From Bythopirellula sp. (lineage in GTDB: Bacteria > Planctomycetota > Planctomycetia > Pirellulales > Lacipirellulaceae), in NCBI GenBank assembly GCA_028285205.1, contig JANQQA010000371.1, positions 17,021 through 81,020 of the forward strand: 64,000 nt of DNA. The letters are read 5' to 3'. The translations under genes and the position numbers were made by a program. Below the pieces are notes generated by a model. That model was given only the letters and a program-made list of their open reading frames with translations. It did not search any database and had not been told where the DNA came from. How positions within the stretch are numbered: position 1 is the first letter of the stretch; every line of letters starts with the position of its first letter. Below, in pieces: positions 1 through 9,377 of this stretch.

Positions 1-154
1 CGCACAACCGCACACGGCCATAACTTCACAGTTCCCAAGTCCTGGAGAACAGTCGACAACGTACATCAACATCCAGTCTGCCTTTGGCACAGGCATTGCT
101 CATTTAGCTGCGCTACTTGTCCTTCTGGCATGATTATTTGGGAGCAATGGAGCC

Positions 155-601
155 ATGGTTGATCACGACTACGATCTTGCCTTTGCGGAGCTGATGAAGA
201 CTGAACATGACGATCTGTTCCGGACTATTGATCAAGTGAAGGCAGCACTTCATTCAGACAGCTTCCAACGGCACAGCGTTAGCGACAAGTTTGTTCAACT
301 ATCGGAATTGATCGAGTCGCATTTCCGACACGAGGAGGCCGGTGGGTACATGCAAGAGGCAGTGGCGCGCGCTCCTCACCTCCGCAAGCGAGCGGCAAAG
401 CTGCAAGAGCAACATGTCGAGCTGCAGGAAGAAATCGACAAGTTGCAACTCCTCGTGCACTCGGGAGTCGAATCAGCTTCTTGGCTGGAGAGAATCATCA
501 CCGATTTCGAGTGTTTCGCGATGCGGCTCCGGGAACACGAAGACAACGAGGCTCGGCTTATCCAAGAAGCTTACAACCAAAACATCGGCACCACAGAATA
601 A
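155..601 (+). CDS. Hemerythrin-like (HHE domain) protein
   Basis: Predicted 148-residue soluble four-helix bundle that would bind a di-iron centre and O2, NO or related ligands. Candidate ligands are seen at the usual spacing: H18 (motif TEHDDL), H56 and E60 (SHFRHEE), H87 (EQHVEL) and the C-terminal REHEDNE segment near residue 127. There is no signal peptide or membrane segment, so it should be cytoplasmic. The ATG at 155 is preceded by GGGAG about 11 bases upstream. It stands alone, and the next gene starts over 300 bases downstream. HHE proteins occur in O2 or NO sensing and in iron or redox stress; the sequence does not say which role applies here. Confidence 0.82.
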   Translation: MVDHDYDLAFAELMKTEHDDLFRTIDQVKAALHSDSFQRHSVSDKFVQLSELIESHFRHEEAGGYMQEAVARAPHLRKRAAKLQEQHVELQEEIDKLQLLVHSGVESASWLERIITDFECFAMRLREHEDNEARLIQEAYNQNIGTTE

Positions 602-934
602 ATGACCGAGATTGGTTGTCCGGCACAATTGCCGCTGCGTTGAGCGGCGCTCAGATTCTCATATTGGGCCAGTAGATGTAACTGTAATTGGCCGCCGTTT
701 GCAATCAATTGTGGGTTCTTCCGCGACAACGCGTTCCGTCGTCGCCTTGGTACGTCCGCCGAGGCTAAGAGCGGTGCGGGCCGCTGTGTCGGACCTTTCG
801 CGCTTCGGTGACTGCCGACAGTCCTACCAGTTCGTTTCGTGCTTAAAAATACGGGGATTGAGAAGGCGGGGGAAGCTCCATGGCGGTCGTCCAGCTCGCC
901 TAACATCCAGAAACAGTTTGGCGTTCGTGTTAAC
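602..934. other. Intergenic gap, no gene seen
   Basis: This 333-base gap separates the hemerythrin-like gene from the MEMO-family gene. Open frames here on both strands have no recognisable family or convincing ribosome binding site. I see no clear terminator or tRNA. Confidence 0.5.
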
Positions 935-2263
935 ATGGAAAGGAACGATCTGTCTGCCGCTCCCGCACGTAAGACCATGTCCGAATTACTTCGCCCACGC
1001 ATTCGCCAGCTCGAATTGGTCCCGCTCGAAGAAGGGGACGAGCCCAGCTATGCCCTGAGAGATCCGCACGGGTTTGCCGGTACTGCGGCATTGCCCATGG
1101 GTGCCGCGATGCTCGTAACGTTGATGAATGGCCAGCGCACGCTGGGCGAGTTGCAATCAGCGTTCGCTGAGAAGGTGGGGCAACAGATTGCGCTGGCAGA
1201 CGTGGAACGCGTAGTCCAACAACTCGACGAGCGGATGTTTTTGGACAACGAGAAGTTCGCAGCGCACAAGGCTGCGATTACCGGCGCCTACGATGAACTC
1301 GACGTTCGCCCGGCCGCTCATGCGGGAGGCGCCTACCACGGCGAACTGGACGCACTGCAGGCGCAGCTGGCTGACCTGTTCACGTGCGAAGAGGGGCCAG
1401 GCTTGTTGCCATGGGAAGGAAACACCAATGGCGAATTTGCCGGCGATGAAGAACGTCGGTTATGCGGCGTGATGAGTCCGCATATCGATCTGCATCGTGG
1501 CGGTCCAGCGTTCGCTTGGGCCTACGACCGGATCGTGGCTGAGTCGGATGCCGACGTGTTCGTCATTCTCGGCACGGCCCACACGCCGCTGAAAGGCATG
1601 TACAGTGTGTCACGCAAGCACTTCGATACGCCGCTGGGGACGGTGCAGAATGATCGCGAGTTTGTCGAGGACTTGCGTCGGCGATTCGTCGCGCGCGCCG
1701 GCGAGCAAGAAGCCCAAAGCGTGTTTCAAGATGAGCTGCCCCATCGTCGCGAGCACTCAATCGAGTTCCAAACGCTGATGTTGCAGTATGTGCTGGGCGA
1801 GAAACGCGACTTCGCAATCGTGCCGATTCTAGTAGGGTCATTCCATCCGTTTGTACTTCACAATCGATCTCCCGCCGAATCACCGGTTGTCAACGATTTC
1901 ACGCAGGCATTGCACGAGACGATCGCCTCGTGCGGAAAAAAAGTCTGCTACATCGCAGGAGTCGATATGGCACATATCGGTCAGCACTTCGGCGATCAAG
2001 AGCTACTGGACGACCAGCGGCTCAAGCGTCAGTGGGCAGACGACCAGGTACTGCTCTCGGCGGCTTGTGAAGGCGATACCGAGGGCTGGTTCGTTCACGT
2101 CGCTGCTGTGCAGGATCGAAACCGTATTTGCGGTCTGGCGCCGACCTACACCATGCTGCACGCCATGCAGCCGGGACGCGGTGAGATTCTAAGGTACGAT
2201 CAGGCCGTGGCTGACGATCGGACGTCCTGCGTCAGCTTTGCGAGCGTCGCCTTTTACGAGTAG
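935..2263 (+). CDS. MEMO1-family protein (AmmeMemoRadiSam protein B) with N-terminal PqqD-like domain
   Basis: About 442 residues. The C-terminal two thirds match the MEMO family, a dioxygenase-like fold of uncertain reaction. Candidate metal ligands corresponding to the His/His/Cys set of MEMO proteins are H183 (SPHIDLH), H216 (GTAHTP) and C432 (RTSCVS), numbered from the start used here. Residues about 35-110 look like a small winged-helix or PqqD-like domain (TLGELQSAFAEKVG), followed by a linker. The start is uncertain: ATG 935 and ATG 977 are both possible and neither has a strong ribosome binding site, and the open frame extends upstream to 839. The AMMECR1 and radical-SAM partners of the usual three-gene set are not nearby. 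Family assignment is firm; function is not known. Confidence 0.82.
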   Translation: MERNDLSAAPARKTMSELLRPRIRQLELVPLEEGDEPSYALRDPHGFAGTAALPMGAAMLVTLMNGQRTLGELQSAFAEKVGQQIALADVERVVQQLDERMFLDNEKFAAHKAAITGAYDELDVRPAAHAGGAYHGELDALQAQLADLFTCEEGPGLLPWEGNTNGEFAGDEERRLCGVMSPHIDLHRGGPAFAWAYDRIVAESDADVFVILGTAHTPLKGMYSVSRKHFDTPLGTVQNDREFVEDLRRRFVARAGEQEAQSVFQDELPHRREHSIEFQTLMLQYVLGEKRDFAIVPILVGSFHPFVLHNRSPAESPVVNDFTQALHETIASCGKKVCYIAGVDMAHIGQHFGDQELLDDQRLKRQWADDQVLLSAACEGDTEGWFVHVAAVQDRNRICGLAPTYTMLHAMQPGRGEILRYDQAVADDRTSCVSFASVAFYE

Positions 2264-2338
2264 GCTGACAGGTGCTGAGGCCGTGTGATAAGCTACTAGC
2301 GGTGTTACGAACTCGGCCCCAACCTGTCGGTGAAACTC

Positions 2339-3589
2339 ATGAAACATCTCATTCTTGTTTGTTTGGTCACGATTTCGATTTCTTCGCACTCAAACGCGGA
2401 CCATTGGCCGCAGTGGCGCGGGCCGGAGGGAACCGGTGTGGCGGTCGCTGGTGAGTATCCCGCCAAGTTCTCCGCGGAGGAGAATGTGCTTTGGAAGGTG
2501 GAACTCCCCGGTCGAGGCAGCTCGACTCCCGTGATTTGGGATGATCAGATCTTCGTTACCAGCCCGATTGATGGAAAAGATGGAGTCATCTGCTACAATT
2601 TCGACGGGAAAGAACTTTGGCGGGAGACCTTTGGTCCCGAGCGTGCCGGAAAGCATCTCAACGGCACGGGCAGCAATCCCTCGCCAGTTACGGACGGCAA
2701 GAACGTAGTCGTCTATTACAAGAGCGGTACGGTCGCCTGCTTGACCGTCGATGGCAAGGTGCTTTGGGAGACGAATCTGCAAGAGCGCTACGGCAAGGAC
2801 ACGCTGTGGTGGGATCTTGGCACTTCTCCAATTCTCGCGGCAGGCAGCGCGGTCATTGCCGTGATGCAAGCCGGTGATTCCTATCTCGTAGCATTGGACC
2901 TTGAGTCCGGCGATGTGGCCTGGAAACAAGAACGCATGTTCCCCTGCAAGAAGGAGTCGGATCAGAGCTACACGACGCCCCGACTGGTGAAGCTGGACGG
3001 TAAGGACGTGATCGTGACTTGGGGAGCCGATCATCTCACTGGGCACGATGCGGTCACGGGCGAATCCTTGTGGGAGTGTGGAGGATTTAATCCTGATGAC
3101 GAAGCCATGTGGCGCGTCATCGCGTCGCCTGCGGTGGACGGCGAAGTGGCGGTGGTACCGTACGGTCGCGGTGATTTTCTAGCGGCCGTTAGCCTTCAAG
3201 GCGCGCAAGGCGACATCACCGATTCACACCGCCTGTGGGAACGCGTTCGCATCGGGACAGACGTTCCAACGCCCGTGCTTCATGGCGACACGGTCCTCTT
3301 GCTTACCGACAAGGGCAATGTATGCGGCCTTAGCAAACTCAGCGGCGAAGACCTGTGGAGCGACAAGTTCCCCAGTGCCAGGGCTAAGTACTATGCGTCG
3401 CCAACACTGGCCGGCGACCAGCTGTTTTGTGCTCGGGAAGACGGCGTGGTCATGAGTTGCAGATTGGACAACGGATTGCACGATGTCCAGGAAAATGACA
3501 TGGGCGAGTCGGTCATCGCCACCCCGATCGCGATCCAAAACAAGTTGCTCATCCGCGGCGAAAAGCACTTGTTCCTGGTTGGGGAATAG
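2339..3589 (+). CDS. Secreted PQQ-like beta-propeller protein (BamB-like fold)
   Basis: About 416 residues. An N-terminal signal peptide (MKHLILVCLVTISIS, probable cleavage after SNA) is followed by DHWPQWRGPEGTG, the usual opening of planctomycete PQQ-like repeat proteins. Repeated blades carry Trp-rich PQQ-repeat signatures such as GKELWRETFG, GKVLWETNL, GDVAWKQE and GESLWECGG. No catalytic quinoprotein residues can be assigned, so enzyme activity is not claimed; a periplasmic binding or scaffold role is as likely. ATG 2339 was chosen over GTG 2330 because it starts the signal peptide directly. Confidence 0.8.
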   Translation: MKHLILVCLVTISISSHSNADHWPQWRGPEGTGVAVAGEYPAKFSAEENVLWKVELPGRGSSTPVIWDDQIFVTSPIDGKDGVICYNFDGKELWRETFGPERAGKHLNGTGSNPSPVTDGKNVVVYYKSGTVACLTVDGKVLWETNLQERYGKDTLWWDLGTSPILAAGSAVIAVMQAGDSYLVALDLESGDVAWKQERMFPCKKESDQSYTTPRLVKLDGKDVIVTWGADHLTGHDAVTGESLWECGGFNPDDEAMWRVIASPAVDGEVAVVPYGRGDFLAAVSLQGAQGDITDSHRLWERVRIGTDVPTPVLHGDTVLLLTDKGNVCGLSKLSGEDLWSDKFPSARAKYYASPTLAGDQLFCAREDGVVMSCRLDNGLHDVQENDMGESVIATPIAIQNKLLIRGEKHLFLVGE

Positions 3590-3645
3590 CGTTGTGTCCG
3601 AAAAAGCCGACCGTGGGCAACGCAAGATAGCGACGGTGCGGCCCC

Positions 3646-4140
3646 TTGTTTGAACATCAACGTCACAAGCCGCCGCGGGAGTTGTCACGACCCCGAGAGC
3701 TAGTTTTGGTGTGCGCCCCGATGAGGAGCAACGTCAACCTCTCGCGCATCGCCCGTGGTGCGAGCTGTTGCGGACTGGAGCGAATCGTCTGCACGGGGCA
3801 GACGAAGCTTGAACAACGCATTGCTCGTGATGGTGCGGAAACTCTCCTCATCGAAGTGCATCGCACGCTTCCGCCAGTGCTGAAAAAAATGCGGGAGGAA
3901 GGCTATCGGTTGGTGGGTCTGGAGCAAGCGAGCGATTCGCACGACTTGCACACCTACGCGTTTCAGCGAAAAACGGCTCTGGTGATCGGTAATGAGCGCA
4001 CTGGGCTCACTCCCGAGCTATTGGAGTTGCTCGACGACGTCGTAGAAATTCCCGTCTGGGGGATGCCTTACAGCTACAATGTTGCCACCGCTACGGTGAT
4101 GACGTTGTACGAATACTGCCGGCAGTACCCGGATGGGTGA
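3646..4140 (+). CDS. SpoU/TrmH-family RNA 2'-O-methyltransferase
   Basis: 164 residues with the knotted SpoU fold. It shows motif 1 (RSNVNLSRIARGASCCG), motif 2 (ALVIGNERTGL) and motif 3 (IPVWGMPYSYNVATATVM), which bind S-adenosylmethionine and carry the conserved Asn/Arg/Glu set. It would methylate a ribose 2'-OH in tRNA or rRNA; the target cannot be told from sequence. The start appears to be TTG at 3646, giving MFEHQRHKPP, because this N-terminus fits the family and the first ATG (3721) would cut into the fold. The stop almost abuts the stop of the convergent DUF423 gene. Confidence 0.85.
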   Translation: MFEHQRHKPPRELSRPRELVLVCAPMRSNVNLSRIARGASCCGLERIVCTGQTKLEQRIARDGAETLLIEVHRTLPPVLKKMREEGYRLVGLEQASDSHDLHTYAFQRKTALVIGNERTGLTPELLELLDDVVEIPVWGMPYSYNVATATVMTLYEYCRQYPDG

Positions 4141-4141
4141 A

Positions 4142-4543
4142 TCAGGATGCACTGTCGGGAGTACTACGCCAAGCAGCCACCGCAACGAGAACCCAACCGA
4201 CGATAAACGATAAACCACCCAGGGGCACGACCGCGCCAAGTTTGCTCCAGTCGTCGGACAGAAAGGTCATCGCGTAAAGTGATCCGCTAAACAAGGCAAT
4301 GCCGAGCGGAAAGGCGATCCTTGCTGCACGCGACGTTGAAACCTGCGAAACGACCATCAGGCCGAGTGCATGGTAGAGATGGTACTTCACGCCCGTCTCG
4401 AACCATTCTAAACGCTGCCGCAGCTCGGCTTCGTAACCGAGCTGCAGCAGGCGGTCTTCAAGTCCGTGGGCACCGAACGCTCCCAGCCCGACTCCCGCGG
4501 CCGCCAGCAACGCTCCGAGTGCGAGAGTGTGGCGGCTTGACAT
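4142..4543 (-). CDS. DUF423 small inner-membrane protein
   Basis: 133 residues with about four hydrophobic segments. The N-terminal ALGALLAAAGVGLGAFGAHGLE and the internal TGVKYHLYHALGL segment are the DUF423 signature. Function is unknown across the family. It lies 21 bases downstream of the secretin gene on the same strand and is probably co-transcribed with it, though co-function is not implied. Confidence 0.85.
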   Translation of the reverse strand: MSSRHTLALGALLAAAGVGLGAFGAHGLEDRLLQLGYEAELRQRLEWFETGVKYHLYHALGLMVVSQVSTSRAARIAFPLGIALFSGSLYAMTFLSDDWSKLGAVVPLGGLSFIVGWVLVAVAAWRSTPDSAS

Positions 4544-4564
4544 GAGGGGGCTTTCTGACGGTGC

Positions 4565-7500
4565 TTATTCGGCGGCAATACCTAGTCGTTCCTCTTCTTC
4601 TTCTTGAATGATGATATGTGGCGTGACCATCATCATCAAGCTGTCGGTTTCACGTCCGATACCAACGTTGCGGAACAAACGGTCGATGTACGGCACTTTT
4701 GCCAACAATGGCACACCGAACTCGTTGCGACCTTCACGCAGCCGCTTAATACCGCCGAGCAGCACGGTACCACCGTCGGGCACGCTGACCGTGGTGGCGA
4801 CCGAGATCACTTCGAACGTCGGCAGCTGTACGGTCGTACCGCTGGTGACGACGTTGTTGGTGGCTTGGTCGTTTTCGTTCGTGCCATCTCCGTCGGCATC
4901 TGTCGTATTGCTTGAGGTGCTGGTTGTCGTGCTGCCCTCGAATGTGAAGGTATCGACGTTGCCGATCTGGCTGAAGAACGGCACCAGAGTCAGCCGCACA
5001 TAACGGCGATCGTCAGACACGACTGCCTGTACCGTCATCATCGTACCCTCAGACAACACGACAATCACAGGCTGCTGAGCCGCTGCGAACTCACCCACAA
5101 CCGGGATCACGCTGATCACGAACGGCGTAAAGGCGGTGTCGACGACAATCGCTTGCTGGCCATTGAAGAGTGTCACCTTCGGAGCCTGCAACACATTCGC
5201 CCGAGTATCGCCCTGGGAAGCATTGATCAGGAAGAAGGCTTCGATATCGCTCAGGATGGCAAAGCCGAATTCACCAATCGGCGTGGCCGCATTCGGACCG
5301 CCAAACTGTGGTGTCGTTAATCCAAAGCTGGAGTTTCGGAACGGCACGTCCAGGTCGACACTAAATTCTGGCAGTGCATCTGTAATCCCAGTGGTGCCAC
5401 TGGTAATACCCACGGTCGCACTTGGTCGTGTTGGTTCGAAGGTAGCGCCGTCGTTGACGAGATCCCGGACTCCGGCACCTCCGCCATCTTCAATATTGAA
5501 GTCAAAGTCGATACCAATTCGCTCGAAGAAGCTATCCGTGAGACGAATAAATCGAACTTCGATCGTGACCTGGAGATCTTGCAGTCGACGCAACTGCTCA
5601 AGCAAATCTGCAATTTGCTCGTGCACGCGTTGCGTCTGGCTGATCACAAGACTCAAGTTGTTCGGGAACGGCTGAATTTCGCCATCGCCCGTTCCGTTTT
5701 CCATCCAACTATCATGCTCAACCGTCGAGACGATCAAATCGATTAGGGAGTCGAAGTCAGCCGCCGCTGCGCCACCAAGGCCACCCGGTCCGGCGCTCAA
5801 CGGCGGCGTTCCGGCACCACCCGTGTTGGGAATGCCCGAACCTAGCGGTTGCTGCAACACGTTGGGATCGGCAGCCGGAAGGCCATCAAGTGCAGCCTGA
5901 CCCGGCACGTAGGCCACCGGTCCGGAACCCACACGGCGGATATTGGGCAAAGCTTCGTAGGCGTCGTTAATCAGCCCTTGAAGTCCCATGTTGTTGGTCG
6001 GGACGAAGTTGGGGATTGGCACGACCAAGTCCGCAACGTTGTATACTTCGACCTTCAAATCACCGTCGCGAAGCTGCTCGCTGGTGACTTTGAGGACTTC
6101 GTTCTTGATCACGTACGTGAGGTGCAGCGGTTCAAGGATCAGGTTGAGAGCGCTCTCCAAGGAGATTTCTTGCCCCAAGTCCAGACTGACCGGCGTGTCG
6201 CTGCGCACACCCTCTTGGCCCAAGCCACGTGGATCAAGGTAGATGTTGACCCCTGTCAACTCAGACAAGCTCTGCACCACGTCAGCTAGTGCCATGCTAT
6301 CGTAGTTCGGCAGAATCTGCGTGCGGAGCTTCTGCTGAATCTCCAGTTCTTTCGCGGTACGGCGCCCGCGTCGGTCGCTGGAGCCCGGGCGGCCCTTGAC
6401 GAGTTCCTCCCAGTACTTAGGGTCGAACGTCATGGGAGTATTCATCTTCAGCAACGTATCAGCCGACGTCTCGCGAATATTGGCGAACGATTCGTATACA
6501 CCGGCTTCTGACATCTGCGCGATCTCTTCATTCAGAATCGAGCGGCGGATGAACTTGGCGTTCTCCCACAGTTGCTTGGCAACTGGTTCATTTGGAGCCA
6601 TTTCGTAGGCACGCTTCGCGATCACTTCCGCCTCGGCGTAACGCTGTTCGTCACGCAAGGTATTAAACTGATCAATCAGTTCGGCGAGGCGAATTTGAAC
6701 TTGCTTTCTCACTTCGCGCTTCCGCTCGATGTCATCCATCACGGCCTTGTTGGCACGGTCCAGTTCAATTTCGGCACCGTGATCGCGAATAAACCGCTCT
6801 GTCTCGGCAATGCTAAGATCCAGACGACGCATCAGCTGCGTCTTCATGCCCTCATCCAGTTCCGACTTCTGGACACGCTCACCAGCATCCTTCAGCAGCG
6901 TCAGTGCGCCTTGAGGATCGGTCGCGCGGAGACGGGCAGCTTCGCCCTGCTGTTTGCCAACTTCGGCAGACATCTGTCGCGCGATCACGGCTTGGCCGGA
7001 GGACGCGGCATTCAGCAGCGATCCGTTACTGGCACCGGGCGCCGCGGCACTATTACCGGGCGTGAGCATTTGCAAGTGATCTTGCAGCCGTTGCTGACTG
7101 ACGATGTCGAGTTCGTTTCGCCGCGCGTAGGCGGCGCGAAACATCTCCAATGCTGCATTTCGGTCGCCCTTGCGAAGAGCATTCTCGCCACCTTGAAGCA
7201 TCTGGAATGCGTCACCTGGTTGCGGTAGCAATTCCGCCGCGGCAGGCAGCGGAGTGAGTTTCCCTGCAGGGGCTTGTGCGACGCGAGCGCCAGACAGACT
7301 TGGCGAATTGGTACCGGGGACGGTCAAGTCGACAGGAACGGCTTCGAGGGCAGTTGCCTGCTGGATTTGTGTCGGTGCTGTTCCCGGGATCGTCGCAGGC
7401 TGGTTACTCGGCTGCAAAGCAATTGCTTGCTGCACGACTTGCTTGCTGGCCGGATTCTGGAGGCCGTTTGTTGGCGGTACACCCACGTGTTCTGGCGGAA

Positions 7501-8014
7501 GCACAGTCGGTCCGGTTTGGCCGGGACTCGCAGTCTTGGGCAAGGTGGCTACTGGCTCCGCGGCCGTATTCTTGGCCGGCTGGATTTGTTGCTTGAATGG
7601 ATCCTGTTTGGCCGCGGAAGTGTTGCCATATCTCGGCCCAGTCAGCGAAGCTTGCTGTGCCGTTGCTGCACCCTGACTGGCCGCAGGTGATTTGCTTGCA
7701 AGCTGTTGCAGGTCGCGACGCACCTTGGCGGGTGTGTCACCGAAGTTCAATACCGGGTATTTCACCTTGGCACTTTCAGCCTTGCGAAGTAGACCCTCAG
7801 CTTCTGGCAGCTTGCCAGCGGCCATCGCTTGCCGAGCTTGTCCCAGCAATTTATCGACCTCCGCGCGAGTGAGCGGCGCTTCGGCAGCTGGTTTTTCGAC
7901 GGTCTTGGCGGCCGATTCCTCAGCGCTTGCCGTAGACAGATTGTTGAGACAGGCCAACATCATGGCAGACATTAGCACAGAACGACGACGTGTTTGATTC
8001 GTGGACCAGTTCAA
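4565..8014 (-). CDS. Large secretin-domain protein (GspD/PilQ-like outer-membrane channel)
   Basis: 1149 residues. A signal peptide ends near residue 31 (STASA). Then come a Lys/Ala-rich helical segment, a Pro/Gln-rich low-complexity stretch (about 100-260), helical TPR-like repeats (about 280-520), secretin N-type domains (about 585-780, including LADVVQSLSELTGVNIYLDP) and a C-terminal secretin domain. The latter has the hallmark VPDGGTVLLGGIKR and MMMVTPHIII motifs. It should form an outer-membrane ring for type II secretion or type IV pili, but no GspE, GspF or pilus ATPase gene is in the window. The start is TTG at 8014, with AAGGAG five to six bases upstream. A long N-terminal extension of this kind is usual in planctomycete homologues. 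Confidence 0.88.
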   Translation of the reverse strand: MNWSTNQTRRRSVLMSAMMLACLNNLSTASAEESAAKTVEKPAAEAPLTRAEVDKLLGQARQAMAAGKLPEAEGLLRKAESAKVKYPVLNFGDTPAKVRRDLQQLASKSPAASQGAATAQQASLTGPRYGNTSAAKQDPFKQQIQPAKNTAAEPVATLPKTASPGQTGPTVLPPEHVGVPPTNGLQNPASKQVVQQAIALQPSNQPATIPGTAPTQIQQATALEAVPVDLTVPGTNSPSLSGARVAQAPAGKLTPLPAAAELLPQPGDAFQMLQGGENALRKGDRNAALEMFRAAYARRNELDIVSQQRLQDHLQMLTPGNSAAAPGASNGSLLNAASSGQAVIARQMSAEVGKQQGEAARLRATDPQGALTLLKDAGERVQKSELDEGMKTQLMRRLDLSIAETERFIRDHGAEIELDRANKAVMDDIERKREVRKQVQIRLAELIDQFNTLRDEQRYAEAEVIAKRAYEMAPNEPVAKQLWENAKFIRRSILNEEIAQMSEAGVYESFANIRETSADTLLKMNTPMTFDPKYWEELVKGRPGSSDRRGRRTAKELEIQQKLRTQILPNYDSMALADVVQSLSELTGVNIYLDPRGLGQEGVRSDTPVSLDLGQEISLESALNLILEPLHLTYVIKNEVLKVTSEQLRDGDLKVEVYNVADLVVPIPNFVPTNNMGLQGLINDAYEALPNIRRVGSGPVAYVPGQAALDGLPAADPNVLQQPLGSGIPNTGGAGTPPLSAGPGGLGGAAAADFDSLIDLIVSTVEHDSWMENGTGDGEIQPFPNNLSLVISQTQRVHEQIADLLEQLRRLQDLQVTIEVRFIRLTDSFFERIGIDFDFNIEDGGGAGVRDLVNDGATFEPTRPSATVGITSGTTGITDALPEFSVDLDVPFRNSSFGLTTPQFGGPNAATPIGEFGFAILSDIEAFFLINASQGDTRANVLQAPKVTLFNGQQAIVVDTAFTPFVISVIPVVGEFAAAQQPVIVVLSEGTMMTVQAVVSDDRRYVRLTLVPFFSQIGNVDTFTFEGSTTTSTSSNTTDADGDGTNENDQATNNVVTSGTTVQLPTFEVISVATTVSVPDGGTVLLGGIKRLREGRNEFGVPLLAKVPYIDRLFRNVGIGRETDSLMMMVTPHIIIQEEEEERLGIAAE

Positions 8015-8877
8015 CGCAACTCTCCTTAGGAGGCCTGAAGTAAGATTCGGCTTAGCCTCTCGACGCTAAAACAGTAGATGGTTTCATCAACTGACACGTA
8101 TGTTTGACAAGTCTGATGGATCCTGCAGTCCATCCCTAACGGCACAAAATTCGGCGGTTGAACATATTTCTCCCCGCCTCTCCTCCACCTCTGCAGGAAA
8201 CGAGAGGGGGTTAAATACTGGCCCGCTTGGTTCGCGTCAATACCATTACAAATCATCTTGGAAAATTTTCACTCAGTTGAATCGAGCCTCGGCAGAATTG
8301 GTCTTTAGCTAGCACTTCCAAACGGACACGCAACCACACCGATTGCTTCCCTGACCGACGTGGGGCTTACCAGATAGGGAACGCCGGAATGCTCACTCAT
8401 CGGGTAGGTATCAAGGCTGAACAATAGATGCCATGAGACGGAGTTGTAATTCTCACAAGTCACCCGATTGGCTCATCAGAGCGGCAGCAGCATTCTTCTG
8501 CAGATAATTTGGCGAAACGAGATCCACCAGCGCGCGTGTGAATCCTACGACCGGGCCGTTACCTCGTGCGCGACCGTAACAGGTGGACGAATCTTCGAGC
8601 CTTCGCTAGTGGCCGCTGATCGGGCTCACAGACCTCGCTTCGACTGTGCCGTTTCTCTGTGAGGGTAGATCTCGTCGCAAATTGCCGAACAGTGGCCGAT
8701 CTCGAACTGACATCCGCGTCCTCGGAAGCCCAGACGCGGTAGACGGTCGGCCCAAATCTGATAAGATGTTGAACTTCGTGGCGTCGCATTCGGCCGAGTC
8801 GAATCTTGCTGTGAGAACCGCGAAGGCTGCACGCGGTGTCACGATCACTAGTCCCTCCCGAAATCTGGGATGACCAA
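8015..8877. other. Long non-coding gap upstream of the secretin gene and tRNA-Leu
   Basis: This 863-base stretch lies between the divergently oriented secretin gene and tRNA-Leu. I see no credible protein gene; the open frames here have no recognisable motif. A pyrimidine-rich block at about 8175-8190 can pair with GAGAGG near 8201-8207 to form a modest hairpin. The region should contain the secretin promoter, but I cannot pick -35 and -10 boxes with confidence. Confidence 0.45.
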
Positions 8878-8961
8878 GCCGGAGTGGCGGAATTGGCAGA
8901 CGCGCTGGATTCAAAATCCAGTGGCCGCAAGGTCGTGTGGGTTCGAGTCCCACCTCCGGTA
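8878..8961 (+). tRNA. tRNA-Leu (anticodon CAA)
   Basis: Class II tRNA of 84 bases. The acceptor stem is GCCGGAG (8878-8884) with CTCCGGT (8954-8960), leaving a G-U first pair and an A discriminator. The anticodon stem-loop is CTGGA-TTCAAAA-TCCAG, giving anticodon CAA for UUG codons. A long variable arm (GGCC-GCAA-GGTC) and a T-arm (GTGGG-TTCGAGT-CCCAC) complete it. CCA is not encoded. The D-arm region GGCGGAATTGGCAGACGCG is typical of bacterial tRNA-Leu. Confidence 0.95.
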
Positions 8962-9377
8962 CTCGCAAATGTTGCGTTCTCGCTCGTCGAAGGGCCGATG
9001 ATGACAACCTTCTGGATGATGCCACTTCTCTGGGGTACGATCGGTTAGCGGTGTTGGTAGCTAGTTCGGCGCTGACCGACTGGTCGGCCGCACAGAGCCG
9101 CCGTGTCCCACCGGCGATCAATCAGATTGGCCTCGGCAGCCTTCTTACCCTGAGTGGCCTCGTTCAATTGCCTCCTCTATGCTGCGCGATCGGATCGGCA
9201 TCGGTTGCGCCGTAAAACGTCGAGATGAAGGGGAATTCACTCTGTGCTAACCAATCCTTAACAGACGGGGCCTAAGCTGCTCCATCTAGTGTTTTTGGAT
9301 CGCGGCTTTCCCGTGAGGCAGTTCACCGTAGAGTCGCTCGTCCTCAACATCGCCACCATTCGATTTGGAGTTAGCTC
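8962..9377. other. Intergenic gap after tRNA-Leu
   Basis: This 416-base gap precedes the first PEP-CTERM gene. No gene, strong terminator or repeat is evident. GGAG at 9367-9370 is the ribosome binding site of the following gene. Confidence 0.45.

Noticed and set aside
6572..7228. Plus-strand frame of 218 codons inside the secretin gene
   Set aside because: Antisense to a well-supported gene, with no motif of its own.
8836..9048. Plus-strand frame with GVAELADALDSKSSGR
   Set aside because: It is the sense-strand translation of the same tRNA-Leu, not a protein gene.
8606..9121. Minus-strand frame of 171 codons with VGLEPTRPCGHWILNPARLP
   Set aside because: This peptide is the well-known false translation of the antisense strand of tRNA-Leu. 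The tRNA at 8878-8961 explains it.
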